Of a stretch of 64,000 nucleotides of DNA, positions 1-7,338 are shown piece by piece. Source of the DNA: an uncultured Bacteroidales bacterium (GTDB lineage: Bacteria; Bacteroidota; Bacteroidia; Bacteroidales; UBA932). Position 1 is the first letter of the stretch; the number at the start of each line of letters is the position of its first letter. Made by a program: the position numbers and the translations under genes. The notes beneath the pieces are model-generated. The model was given only the letters and a program-made list of their open reading frames with translations, did not search any database and was not told the DNA's origin. The stretch covers positions 1-64,000 of the forward strand of contig CAKUVA010000005.1 of the NCBI GenBank assembly GCA_934693135.1, in the 5' to 3' direction.

Positions 1-82
1 AACAACGTGTCACACACGAGTATTAACCTCGTGCTAACATACTTGTCCAAATTTAATTTCATTGATTATTACTGGTTATCTG

Positions 83-1120
83 CTATATCTCCACCCCGAG
101 CATATAGCCATGTCTGATAATTTGTTCCTCGTATTTAGATTCAAGCTCTTGATGAAAGGCCTCTGAAAGCCTGTTTTCCTCCAACAATGTGCGAATCTGA
201 CTCGCTACTGCCCTACCGGCTACCAATATCGGGTCAATGTCGATTTCCCTTGATCCATAAAGTTCTGTCAGATAATAACCTATCTCCTCGATCAGGAAAG
301 GCAGAATCTCAATAGTTCTTTCACATTGACCTATACTATAATAGCGCATGGCACGATCCTGCCAAATTCCGAGCTTCGCGGCAACGGCAAGAACATCGCC
401 GAAACTTTCCGGCTTGAAAAGAGACTTGTCAATGTTTTCCTGTATTTCAGTTAGACAGCGCTTGTTACCTGCATTACTAACACATGCACTAACCGAACGG
501 GCAAACGTCTCCACATTTTCGAAATGCTCCTTGTGAACTCCGCCTATGGCTACAGTCATGTCACCGACTTGCATCACGAGTTTCCTATCTCTGTCAATGC
601 GAATTATATAGCCCTGCAAACCAGCCAAAGGTCCTGTCATTACTTGGACAAGACTATTTCCCCTAGCATATTTACTTATAGGGTTTAGCAGAAAACGGAC
701 CTTTACAGGATCCGCCTCCACGATGCGCATGAATGGTTGCATGACAGAGTCCGGAATCACGGCAACTTGATGAGTCGCACAATCATTGACAAGATGATAT
801 TCAGGGATATTGTCATTTAGATATTTAGTGATAGCTTTGGCAGCGCCTTGAATGAAAACAAGACCGGACACTGTAGGCTTAACATCCTCCGGCTTATTTC
901 CATTGCGACTCTTCTTGTACCTGATAGTTTTGTGGATGAATGTCTTGAACAGACCATCTTTAGCGATTTTGGCAATAAGAGGGCCGGCCTTCCTATTATG
1001 AACGAACATATAGCTCCAAGTATCGGTACACTTCTCCATCTCTGGGCAGGTCTCTTTCGCCTGTCCACTATCATAAGTGCTTTTAGCTATAGGTATTGAA
1101 ACCGAACTATCCAGTGCCAT
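83..1120 (-). CDS. UpxY/NusG-like transcription antiterminator, long form
   Basis: Probable locus-specific antiterminator of a surface polysaccharide operon. Residues about 35-140 look like a NusG N-terminal (NGN) domain (starting SYMFVHNRKAGPLIAKI). Residues about 155-190 hold a KOW-like segment (VQVMTGPLAGLQGYIIRIDR). UpxY proteins of Bacteroides are the first genes of capsule loci and let RNA polymerase read through the leader; that is family knowledge. This protein has 345 residues, while classical UpxY has about 170-180. The extra roughly 145 residues are C-terminal, look helical and carry no motif I recognise. The ATG at 1120 begins the domain-containing frame. The gene is transcribed leftwards, off the window edge, so the polysaccharide genes would lie to the left. 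Its upstream region holds a putative invertible promoter. I am confident of the NusG-like family and less so of the target locus. Confidence 0.8.
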   Translation of the reverse strand: MALDSSVSIPIAKSTYDSGQAKETCPEMEKCTDTWSYMFVHNRKAGPLIAKIAKDGLFKTFIHKTIRYKKSRNGNKPEDVKPTVSGLVFIQGAAKAITKYLNDNIPEYHLVNDCATHQVAVIPDSVMQPFMRIVEADPVKVRFLLNPISKYARGNSLVQVMTGPLAGLQGYIIRIDRDRKLVMQVGDMTVAIGGVHKEHFENVETFARSVSACVSNAGNKRCLTEIQENIDKSLFKPESFGDVLAVAAKLGIWQDRAMRYYSIGQCERTIEILPFLIEEIGYYLTELYGSREIDIDPILVAGRAVASQIRTLLEENRLSEAFHQELESKYEEQIIRHGYMLGVEI

Positions 1121-1233
1121 AGTTTCTTGCCTATTTTATGTCAATGCCGGTTTTCGTATCCGATAGCGGCACATAACATGTTCCAATATGTAGCTTTTTC
1201 ATGTCAGTAGTCTAATAAGTACTGCCCTAAATG

Positions 1234-1259
1234 CGCTCTCTCATAGTATGAGAAAGTCA
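1234..1259. repeat. Palindromic repeat, left copy (candidate inversion site)
   Basis: Core arms are CTCTCTCATA (1236-1245) and TATGAGAAAG (1247-1256) around a central G (1246). It matches the right copy at 1402-1427 in 24 of 26 positions as a direct repeat. Over the 21-bp core it also matches the right copy's reverse complement in 20 of 21 positions, including the centre base. Sitting just downstream of the minus-strand promoter, it would be in the 5' leader of the upxY-like mRNA. Confidence 0.75.
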
Positions 1260-1268
1260 GCGTGTATG

Positions 1269-1296
1269 CAAATATAGTTAAAATTCAGCATATCAA
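1269..1296 (-). promoter_or_regulatory. Promoter of the upxY-like gene, between the palindromic repeats
   Basis: Read on the minus strand, 1276-1269 is TATATTTG, a perfect Bacteroidota -7 box (TAnnTTTG). A TTG lies upstream at 1296-1294, 17 bp away, which is shorter than the 19-20 bp seen at other promoters here. It points to the upxY-like gene and gives a leader of about 140 nt. A second -7-like box (TAGATTTG, 1341-1334) has no matching -33 element. Confidence 0.55.
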
Positions 1297-1401
1297 GTCA
1301 TTTTTGTTACATAATTATAAGTCCATTTTGGTTCAAATCTAAATATAACATATATGCTACCCCCCCCCATTGAGCTGTATGTCAATACTTTACTGTAAAA
1401 C

Positions 1402-1427
1402 CGCTCTCTCATACTATGAGAGAGTCA
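1402..1427. repeat. Palindromic repeat, right copy (candidate inversion site)
   Basis: A perfect 10+1+10 palindrome: CTCTCTCATA (1404-1413), C (1414), TATGAGAGAG (1415-1424), flanked by CG and TCA as in the left copy. The central base is C here and G in the left copy, so in the inverted sense the cores pair exactly at the centre. Invertible Bacteroides capsule promoters are flanked by short inverted repeats, some with an internal dyad. Confidence 0.75.
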
Positions 1428-1627
1428 CTATAAAACTTCTAAACCAGACTACAAGAATAGCCTACAAGCCGTTTAAACGATTCTGAATTTTCTATCACAG
1501 AAATTTTTCATTTTTCCATGCAATAATCCTGAAATTGCGGATTTATATATCAGAAAGTGGATAAAATACTCCCAAAAAGGGGAAAAAAATGCCACAAAAA
1601 ATAATAAATACATATATCATATAGGTA

Positions 1628-2338
1628 ATGAATTTCAAGAATATGAAAGCTACATTTTTAAACATCACAGCTGTAACATTGGCTATTACAATGTTACAGT
1701 CTTGTCTAAAGAGCAACGATGATTATAGCGAATTGGTCCCGAATGCAGTAGTAACAGTAAAGCCAGATGGCAATTCATTCTATCTGCAACTTGACGATGA
1801 AACAGTCCTCTACCCTTCCAATCTGACAAAGTCACCATTTGGCGACAAAGAAGTCCGGGCATTCACAAACTACAAGGATGACAAGAATATCGATGGGAAA
1901 AAGACGGTAATCGTCAATTGGCTTCGAGAAATGCTTACGCAAGAGACAGACGAAAGCAAGGGTTCCAACGAGGCTGATATCAAGGAATATGGAAATGATC
2001 CTGTAGAAATTATAAATCTCTTCCCTACAGTATGTGAAGATGGATATCTGACATTGCGCTTCGAAGCCCCATGGAGCAGGAATTCCGCAGTCCAGCACAG
2101 AATCTCACTCATCACCGGCACTGACAAAGATGATCCATACACAGTAGTTCTCAGACACAACGCATTCGATGACGAACAGGATGTAATCGCAACCAGCTAT
2201 GTTTCATTTAGGCTTGACAAACTTCCTGACACCAAGGGAGAGACAGTGACATTGAAAGTAAAATTCTTAAGTCCGGAAGGCGAAAAGACAGCTAAGTTCG
2301 ACTATAAGACACGACCGAGTGACTCGGTAAAGGAATAA
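1628..2338 (+). CDS. NigD-like lipoprotein
   Basis: Small Bacteroidales lipoprotein resembling the NigD family. A signal peptide ends in the lipobox LQSC, with the lipidated Cys at residue 26 (21 if the ATG five codons later is used). The rest is a hydrophilic, largely beta mature domain of about 210 residues. NigD homologues are named from a Prevotella bacteriocin region and their molecular role is unsettled. The gene lies 39 bp before the ECF sigma gene on the same strand, so it may share its transcript. The region upstream holds the palindromic repeats and no clear plus-strand promoter. Confidence 0.7.
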   Translation: MNFKNMKATFLNITAVTLAITMLQSCLKSNDDYSELVPNAVVTVKPDGNSFYLQLDDETVLYPSNLTKSPFGDKEVRAFTNYKDDKNIDGKKTVIVNWLREMLTQETDESKGSNEADIKEYGNDPVEIINLFPTVCEDGYLTLRFEAPWSRNSAVQHRISLITGTDKDDPYTVVLRHNAFDDEQDVIATSYVSFRLDKLPDTKGETVTLKVKFLSPEGEKTAKFDYKTRPSDSVKE

Positions 2339-2377
2339 GATTTGTAGCCGGAGAATATGAGGTAGTTGACTACAAGA

Positions 2378-2944
2378 ATGAGAATATTCGGGACAAACAC
2401 ATTTTCTGAAAAAGAATTGGCAGAGGATATCCGCAAGGGCAGTCACACAGCTATGAAAAAGCTGTACGACCAATGGAGCGGATATCTTTTAGCTATGTGT
2501 TCGCGCTATATTCCGGATAGGGACGAAGCCGAAGATGTCTTGCAGGAGAGTTTTATTAAGATATTCTCCGCAATAGAGAAATTCACATGGAAGGGAAAAG
2601 GCTCTTTTCTCGCATGGGCCAAACGCATCACTGTCAATGAAGCTCTCCAATATCTCAGGCGACAGAAGCGTTGCAATTTCATAGAATATCAAGAAGAACT
2701 TCCGGATATTTCAGACGATGATACGGCTCCTGAGTTTTCAGACATTCCGAACGAAGTGATACAGAAAATGATACAAGAACTTCCAGATGGCTACAGGACA
2801 GTTTTCAATCTTGCAGTTTTCGAAGAAAAACCTCATAAAGAAATCGCAAATATGCTCGGCATATCTGAAAGCACTTCCGCATCACAATTCCATAGAGCAA
2901 GAAAAATATTGGCTCGAAAAATAAAGGAATACCAAAAAAATTAA
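2378..2944 (+). CDS. ECF-type RNA polymerase sigma factor
   Basis: Extracytoplasmic-function sigma-70 factor. Region 2 is visible near the N-terminus (YDQWSGYLLAMCSRYIPDRD, then EAEDVLQESFIKIF and a WAKRITVNEAL stretch). Region 4 helix-turn-helix is at the C-terminus (LPDGYRTVFNLAVFE, HKEIANMLGISESTSASQFH). At 189 residues the length is normal. I start it at the ATG at 2378; a TTG at 2366 would add four residues. It ends 2 bp before the next gene, whose N-terminal region resembles a membrane anti-sigma factor, so the two are probably a sigma/anti-sigma pair. Confidence 0.9.
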   Translation: MRIFGTNTFSEKELAEDIRKGSHTAMKKLYDQWSGYLLAMCSRYIPDRDEAEDVLQESFIKIFSAIEKFTWKGKGSFLAWAKRITVNEALQYLRRQKRCNFIEYQEELPDISDDDTAPEFSDIPNEVIQKMIQELPDGYRTVFNLAVFEEKPHKEIANMLGISESTSASQFHRARKILARKIKEYQKN

Positions 2945-2946
2945 AA

Positions 2947-4230
2947 ATGAAACAGGATTGGACAGATAAATTGCGCGATAAGATGGATAGCTACACGGAA
3001 AGTCCATCGGACAAGGTGTGGGCAGGAATCAATGCTTCGCAAAATACCGCATGGTATCGTAGGAGCAAATGGTTGTGGACGTTGCCTGCAGCTGCCGCCA
3101 TCGCAGCAGTAGCAGTTCTGATGATTCCGGAATCCGATGATACAGGATTGACTGCCGATGCCTCTAAGGCTCAGGTCAATGCTAAAGTCACGGCAGCTCC
3201 TGAAACACTCATTGTCAATGCCGAGAATACAGAAAAAGCGAGTCCTGCTTTAGAACAGACAAGTCCATATTCATTAAAGGAAGAAAGAAAAGGCACATGG
3301 ACAGCCATGAAAACGGCAAGCGCTGAAATGCAGAAGTCGGACAACATTGGCACAAACAGCATGGGCTCTGAAATAGTCGAAACAGCGCTCATTGACATTG
3401 AACCTAAGCAAGCACCGGAATGCGAAATAAAGGAACAAGCTAAAGAGGATGAACCGAATGACGAATCGAAGGCGTGGGCAAGGATCATGGCAGAAGAGCA
3501 GGAAGAACTGAGGCGTGCTCGTAAAGGACATTTCAGCACAGGCATCTCCGTGACAGGTGCTGCAGGAGGCAATTCTGAAGAGAGTCGACCAACTAATGCT
3601 ATACTCGGGGCGAACCCTCTCGAAGCAGGTGTGTCAGGAGCAGATTGGACTTCAGCAACGTTTTCTAAGGACAATGGTCAGCTGGTGTATAATCAAGCGG
3701 AAATCGAGACTGAATACAATCATAAGATTCCTGTAAAAATCGGACTTTCAACACGGTATAATTTTAGCAGGAGATTTGGTCTGGAAAGTGGAATAACATA
3801 TTCGCTTCTGTCTTCCGACCTGCAGACAGGCAAAAGTACGGACAAAGGATGGAGCAAGGGCGAGCAAACAATTCACTATCTCGGAGTTCCGCTAACATTG
3901 AGTTTCGATATCCTGAATTCCAAATGGGTCAATGTATATATTTCTGCCGGAGGTATGCTAGAGAAAGCCATCAAAGGAGACTTGGACACAGACGAATATT
4001 TGGATGGAAGGTTGATTGGAAGTCACCATACGAATATTACACCTAAAGAGTTTCAGTGGTCAGTCAATGCGGCTGCAGGTTTGCAAGTGAATATGCTACC
4101 TAATTTGGGACTGTTCGTAGAGCCAGGCATCAGCCACAGGTTCCATACAAGGAGCGCAATACGTACTATATATACGGACAAGCCTACGGATTTTAGTCTG
4201 GGATTTGGAATTAGGTTCAGCTTCGAATAA
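2947..4230 (+). CDS. Membrane-anchored protein with C-terminal outer-membrane beta-barrel domain, likely anti-sigma partner
   Basis: 427 residues with an unusual layout. About 40 cytoplasmic-looking residues come first (DWTDKLRDKMDSYTESPSDKVW). A single membrane segment follows at residues 42-60. Next is a long Ala/Glu/Lys-rich linker to about residue 230, then a C-terminal region with alternating strands like the Bacteroidota OmpA-type barrel (PF13568-like), ending GIRFSFE. The short N-terminal part with VWAGI and one TM is common in Bacteroidota proteins encoded directly after ECF sigma factors. The gene follows its sigma gene by 2 bp and is closed by a strong terminator. The anti-sigma role is inference from position and the N-terminal layout. 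Confidence 0.75.
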   Translation: MKQDWTDKLRDKMDSYTESPSDKVWAGINASQNTAWYRRSKWLWTLPAAAAIAAVAVLMIPESDDTGLTADASKAQVNAKVTAAPETLIVNAENTEKASPALEQTSPYSLKEERKGTWTAMKTASAEMQKSDNIGTNSMGSEIVETALIDIEPKQAPECEIKEQAKEDEPNDESKAWARIMAEEQEELRRARKGHFSTGISVTGAAGGNSEESRPTNAILGANPLEAGVSGADWTSATFSKDNGQLVYNQAEIETEYNHKIPVKIGLSTRYNFSRRFGLESGITYSLLSSDLQTGKSTDKGWSKGEQTIHYLGVPLTLSFDILNSKWVNVYISAGGMLEKAIKGDLDTDEYLDGRLIGSHHTNITPKEFQWSVNAAAGLQVNMLPNLGLFVEPGISHRFHTRSAIRTIYTDKPTDFSLGFGIRFSFE

Positions 4231-4270
4231 ACTATGATTACTTCTCAGGACAATGGTTCTCAGTCCTGAT

Positions 4271-4304
4271 GGTTCTTCGGATTAGTCCGGAGGACCTTTT
4301 TTTT
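4271..4304 (+). terminator. Rho-independent terminator of the NigD/sigma/barrel operon
   Basis: An 11-bp stem (GGTTCTTCGGA and TCCGGAGGACC, with two G-U wobbles) and a TTAG loop are followed by eight T. It lies 40 bp after the beta-barrel gene stop and before the FadL-like gene. Confidence 0.9.
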
Positions 4305-4405
4305 GTAAATAGAGTTATTATTTGTATGTCATTTGGTCGACTTTTTTCATATTTTGGATGTCAAGACCTAATTTTGTCGCCGTTTTTAACAATTTTGACG
4401 ACGAA

Positions 4406-5926
4406 ATGAATAAAAAACTCATTCTTACGGCAGCATTGAGTGCCGCCACAGTCTCAGCTTTTGCAGGAGGCTATGTAACAAACACAAACCAGAACGTAGC
4501 TTTTCTGAGAAATCCAGCTCAGAATGCAGTCATAGGAGTACAAGGAGCATACTTCAACCCTGCTGGTGCAGCTTTCATGAATAACGGATGGCATCTTGCA
4601 GTAGACATTCAAACTGCAGTACAGAGAAGATACACGACTTCAACATACGAGCCTCTCAAATATGGTGTCGGAAATGACAACAAGGGCTATAAGAAGTATA
4701 CAGGAAAGACTTTTGTGCCAGTTCTTCCGCATCTCGACCTCGTGTACAAGCATAATAACTGGTTCGGTTCTTTCCACTTTGGCGTGGTTTCAGGTGGTGG
4801 TAAGGCCAAATATGACCAAGGACTCGGATCATTCGAAGCCCCTGTTGCTATGATCCCAGCTCTTATCAACACTCTTGCAGGTTCTACTGTTGTGACAGGA
4901 TATGCAGCTGACATCAATCTTACAGGTGAGCAATATAATTTCGCAGGCCAGCTTAACCTTGGATACAAGATCAGCAAGAATTGGAGCGTTGCAGCAGGTC
5001 TCCGTGTAAATTACCTCTCTAACTACTATGATGGAAGCCTTAAGAACATCCAACTTCAATACGGAGGAAATATGCTTCCTGCTGCTACTGTTCTCGGAGG
5101 CGTAATCTCACAACTCACAGGAGGTCAGGTTCCTTCTGAAGTAATCACTCCTATAGCAAGTGGCCTCGTAAGTGACAAGAGACTTGATGCCAACCAGAAA
5201 GATATCGCGTACACTCCTATCATCTCAGTTGACTACAAGACAGGAAAATTCAATTTCTCTGCACGATATGAGTTTAACACCAAGGTACGTCTCAAGAATG
5301 ACACCAAGGAGAACACTACCGGAATATCACAGTTCGATGATGATAAGACAATAGCCGCTGATATTCCAGGCAACCTCAACATCGGTGCACAATACTCTAT
5401 CAAGCCTAACTTCCGCATCTCTCTCGGTGCAAACTACTATTTCGACAAGCAGTCAAAACAGTACAACAATGAGACAGGCAAGAACGATAAGCAGAACTAT
5501 CTGAAACACAATTCTTTCGAAATTCTTGGAGGACTCGAGTATGATGTATGTAAATGGGCTACCGTCAGCATAGGAGCCAACAGTAGCACATTCGGATTTG
5601 GCAATGATGCCAAGTATATCTCTGACATGAGCTACTCTACAAGTTCCATTTCAGGAGGTCTCGGAGCTCAGTTCCATGTTACAGACAAAATCAATATTGA
5701 CCTCGGCGTGTACAAGACATTCTTCATGCACTTTACCAAGGAGCAAGCTGATTATGGCGGAAACGGACAGCTTCTTTACAGCAAGCTTGCACCAGTACTC
5801 GCCAAACTTCCTCTTGACCCGTCTGTCACTTCGAAGCTTACGCCAGAGAATCTCGCCATCACAGGTAAGGATGACTTCTTCAGGACAAGCATTGTCGCCG
5901 GCGTAGGAGTATCATTTGCATTCTAA
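4406..5926 (+). CDS. FadL/OmpP1/TodX-family outer-membrane channel
   Basis: Outer-membrane transporter of the FadL family, which passes long-chain fatty acids and other hydrophobic compounds. Seen: a signal peptide MNKKLILTAALSAATVSAFA cleaved before GGYVTN; an N-terminal plug-like segment with the family-typical NPA (RNPAQNA, FNPAGAAFM); many alternating beta strands; and a C-terminal aromatic residue (GVGVSFAF). At 506 residues the length is normal. I start it at the ATG at 4406, which gives an immediate signal peptide. An upstream TTG at 4322 would add 28 residues before it. The gene sits alone between a terminator and the convergent lpd gene, 5 bp from its stop. It could feed fatty acids to the acyl-CoA ligase at 14729; that link is inference. 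Confidence 0.88.
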   Translation: MNKKLILTAALSAATVSAFAGGYVTNTNQNVAFLRNPAQNAVIGVQGAYFNPAGAAFMNNGWHLAVDIQTAVQRRYTTSTYEPLKYGVGNDNKGYKKYTGKTFVPVLPHLDLVYKHNNWFGSFHFGVVSGGGKAKYDQGLGSFEAPVAMIPALINTLAGSTVVTGYAADINLTGEQYNFAGQLNLGYKISKNWSVAAGLRVNYLSNYYDGSLKNIQLQYGGNMLPAATVLGGVISQLTGGQVPSEVITPIASGLVSDKRLDANQKDIAYTPIISVDYKTGKFNFSARYEFNTKVRLKNDTKENTTGISQFDDDKTIAADIPGNLNIGAQYSIKPNFRISLGANYYFDKQSKQYNNETGKNDKQNYLKHNSFEILGGLEYDVCKWATVSIGANSSTFGFGNDAKYISDMSYSTSSISGGLGAQFHVTDKINIDLGVYKTFFMHFTKEQADYGGNGQLLYSKLAPVLAKLPLDPSVTSKLTPENLAITGKDDFFRTSIVAGVGVSFAF

Positions 5927-5931
5927 AAAAC

Positions 5932-7338
5932 CTAAACCTGCCCAGCTGCAGAAAGCAGCACTTCCGACAATGTCGGATGGGCATGAATGATATTTTTCAG
6001 ATCATTTATGGTCGCTGCTCTGTTCATCAGGGCGGCGATTTCTTGTATAATATCAGCAGAATGAGCACCGAAGATATGACAGCCTAAAATTTGACCTGGT
6101 TTGAACGCACTTCCCTCACCTGCCACTATTATCTTGCAATAGCCTTCAGGTTCGTCCATACTGAGCGCTTTGCCATTGGCACGAAAGAATGATTTCAAGC
6201 ATCGTACTGGAATGCCAGTTGCCTTGCACTCGTCTTCCGTCATACCGACAGTCGCAGCCTCAGGAGATGTAAATACTGCAGCTGGGACTATATTAAGATC
6301 AATGCCATCTTCCAATGTCTTGTCTACAACTTTTTCTTGTTCGGCAATGATTGTGTTCAATGCACGTTTACCTTCAAACGTAGCGACATGTGCAAGCATC
6401 ATTCCGCCTCTTATATCCCCGACCGCAAATATATTCTGGACATTGGTCCTCATATTTCCATCAGTTACAATACCTTTAGGCGTAAATTCTATTCCGATGT
6501 CGCTAAGGTTCAATGAGGAGAGATTAGGCTTACGCCCTACAGCCATCAGCACTTTATCTGCAGCCACCTCATTCTCGGCATCTTTCTTAAGGAATTTTAC
6601 AATCAGATTATTTTCGCCGCCACTAATACCCATCACCTGCGCTGATGTCTCTATAACAATGCCACGTTTGGTGAGCGATTGTTTCAGACGTTTGGCCATG
6701 TCTGTGTCGAATCGAGGCAGGATATCCTTGCAGTACTCCAAGACTGTCACTTCCGAGCCAAAACTTCTGAATATGGATGCAAATTCCAGCCCAATCACAC
6801 CAGCGCCAATGATGCAAAGCCTTTTCGGGACTTCATCTAAAGACAACATCTCACGCGATGTGAGCACCCCGGCAGTGTCATTGCCTGGAATCGGCAACGA
6901 TGCAGAGACTGAACCCGTCGCTATTATGATATAATCTGACGATATCTCAATAGCCTCACCTTCTGGTGACATGACATGAACTGTATGATTATCAACAAAC
7001 GAAGCCTTCCCCGTATAAAGATGTATCAATTTATTCTTCAGTAGAAGACCTATTCCGTCACGAAGCTGCGCCACGACTGCATCCTTTCGCTCTACGGCTT
7101 TGGACATGTCGAACGTCACATCAGCAGGGTTTGACAATATACCGAACAGTGAGGATTTGCGAACATCTTCGAGAACTTCAGCATTTCTGCAGAGAGATTT
7201 GGTAGGTATGCATCCTTCATTAAGGCATGTTCCCCCCAATGGTCCATCAGAAATGATGTTAACTTCAATACCCTTTGATGCAGCAGCCACGGCAGTTTCA
7301 TAACCGCCTGGCCCTGCGCCTATTATTGTCAATATCAT
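5932..7338 (-). CDS. lpdA: Dihydrolipoyl dehydrogenase (glycine cleavage L protein)
   Basis: FAD-dependent reoxidation of dihydrolipoyl groups on the GcvH carrier, with NAD+ as acceptor. FAD site IIGAGPGGYE is at the N-terminus. The redox disulfide is in GGTCLNEGCIPTKS (Cys38 and Cys43). The NAD motif IIGAGVIGLEFASIF is central, and the C-terminal HAHPTLSEV carries the catalytic His. At 468 residues the length is normal. The start chosen is the ATG at 7338, whose ATGA overlaps the TGA of gcvPB by 4 bp and indicates translational coupling. A TTG four codons upstream is less likely. It is the last gene of the glycine cleavage operon, so this copy probably serves that complex. Confidence 0.95.
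   Translation of the reverse strand: MILTIIGAGPGGYETAVAAASKGIEVNIISDGPLGGTCLNEGCIPTKSLCRNAEVLEDVRKSSLFGILSNPADVTFDMSKAVERKDAVVAQLRDGIGLLLKNKLIHLYTGKASFVDNHTVHVMSPEGEAIEISSDYIIIATGSVSASLPIPGNDTAGVLTSREMLSLDEVPKRLCIIGAGVIGLEFASIFRSFGSEVTVLEYCKDILPRFDTDMAKRLKQSLTKRGIVIETSAQVMGISGGENNLIVKFLKKDAENEVAADKVLMAVGRKPNLSSLNLSDIGIEFTPKGIVTDGNMRTNVQNIFAVGDIRGGMMLAHVATFEGKRALNTIIAEQEKVVDKTLEDGIDLNIVPAAVFTSPEAATVGMTEDECKATGIPVRCLKSFFRANGKALSMDEPEGYCKIIVAGEGSAFKPGQILGCHIFGAHSADIIQEIAALMNRAATINDLKNIIHAHPTLSEVLLSAAGQV

Larger units (their letters stand above)
1121..1627. other. 507-bp intergenic region with putative phase-variable promoter
   Basis: The region separates the leftward upxY-like gene from the rightward NigD-like gene. 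It contains two near-identical palindromic repeats whose centres are 168 bp apart, a minus-strand promoter between them, and a run of nine C at 1360-1368. To the right lies a 10-bp palindrome (CGTTTAAACG, 1470-1479) and A/T-rich sequence before 1628. I see no TAnnTTTG box on the plus strand between 1428 and 1627, so the NigD-like gene has no obvious standard promoter in the orientation shown. Confidence 0.7.

Noticed and set aside
15..33. Small hairpin CACGAG / CTCGTG after the upxY-like gene
   Set aside because: Six-base stem with no T-run on either strand; it is too weak to call a terminator and could be chance.
817..1099. Overlapping open frames on both strands inside the upxY-like gene
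   Set aside because: They lack domains and conflict with the conserved NGN region, so they are shadow frames.
1470..1479. 10-bp palindrome CGTTTAAACG left of the NigD-like gene
   Set aside because: Single copy, short and without a recognised factor; not enough to call an operator.
6170..6934. Open frame of 254 codons on the plus strand
   Set aside because: It lies entirely antisense to lpdA, whose motifs are complete, and its translation shows no domain. Treated as a shadow frame.
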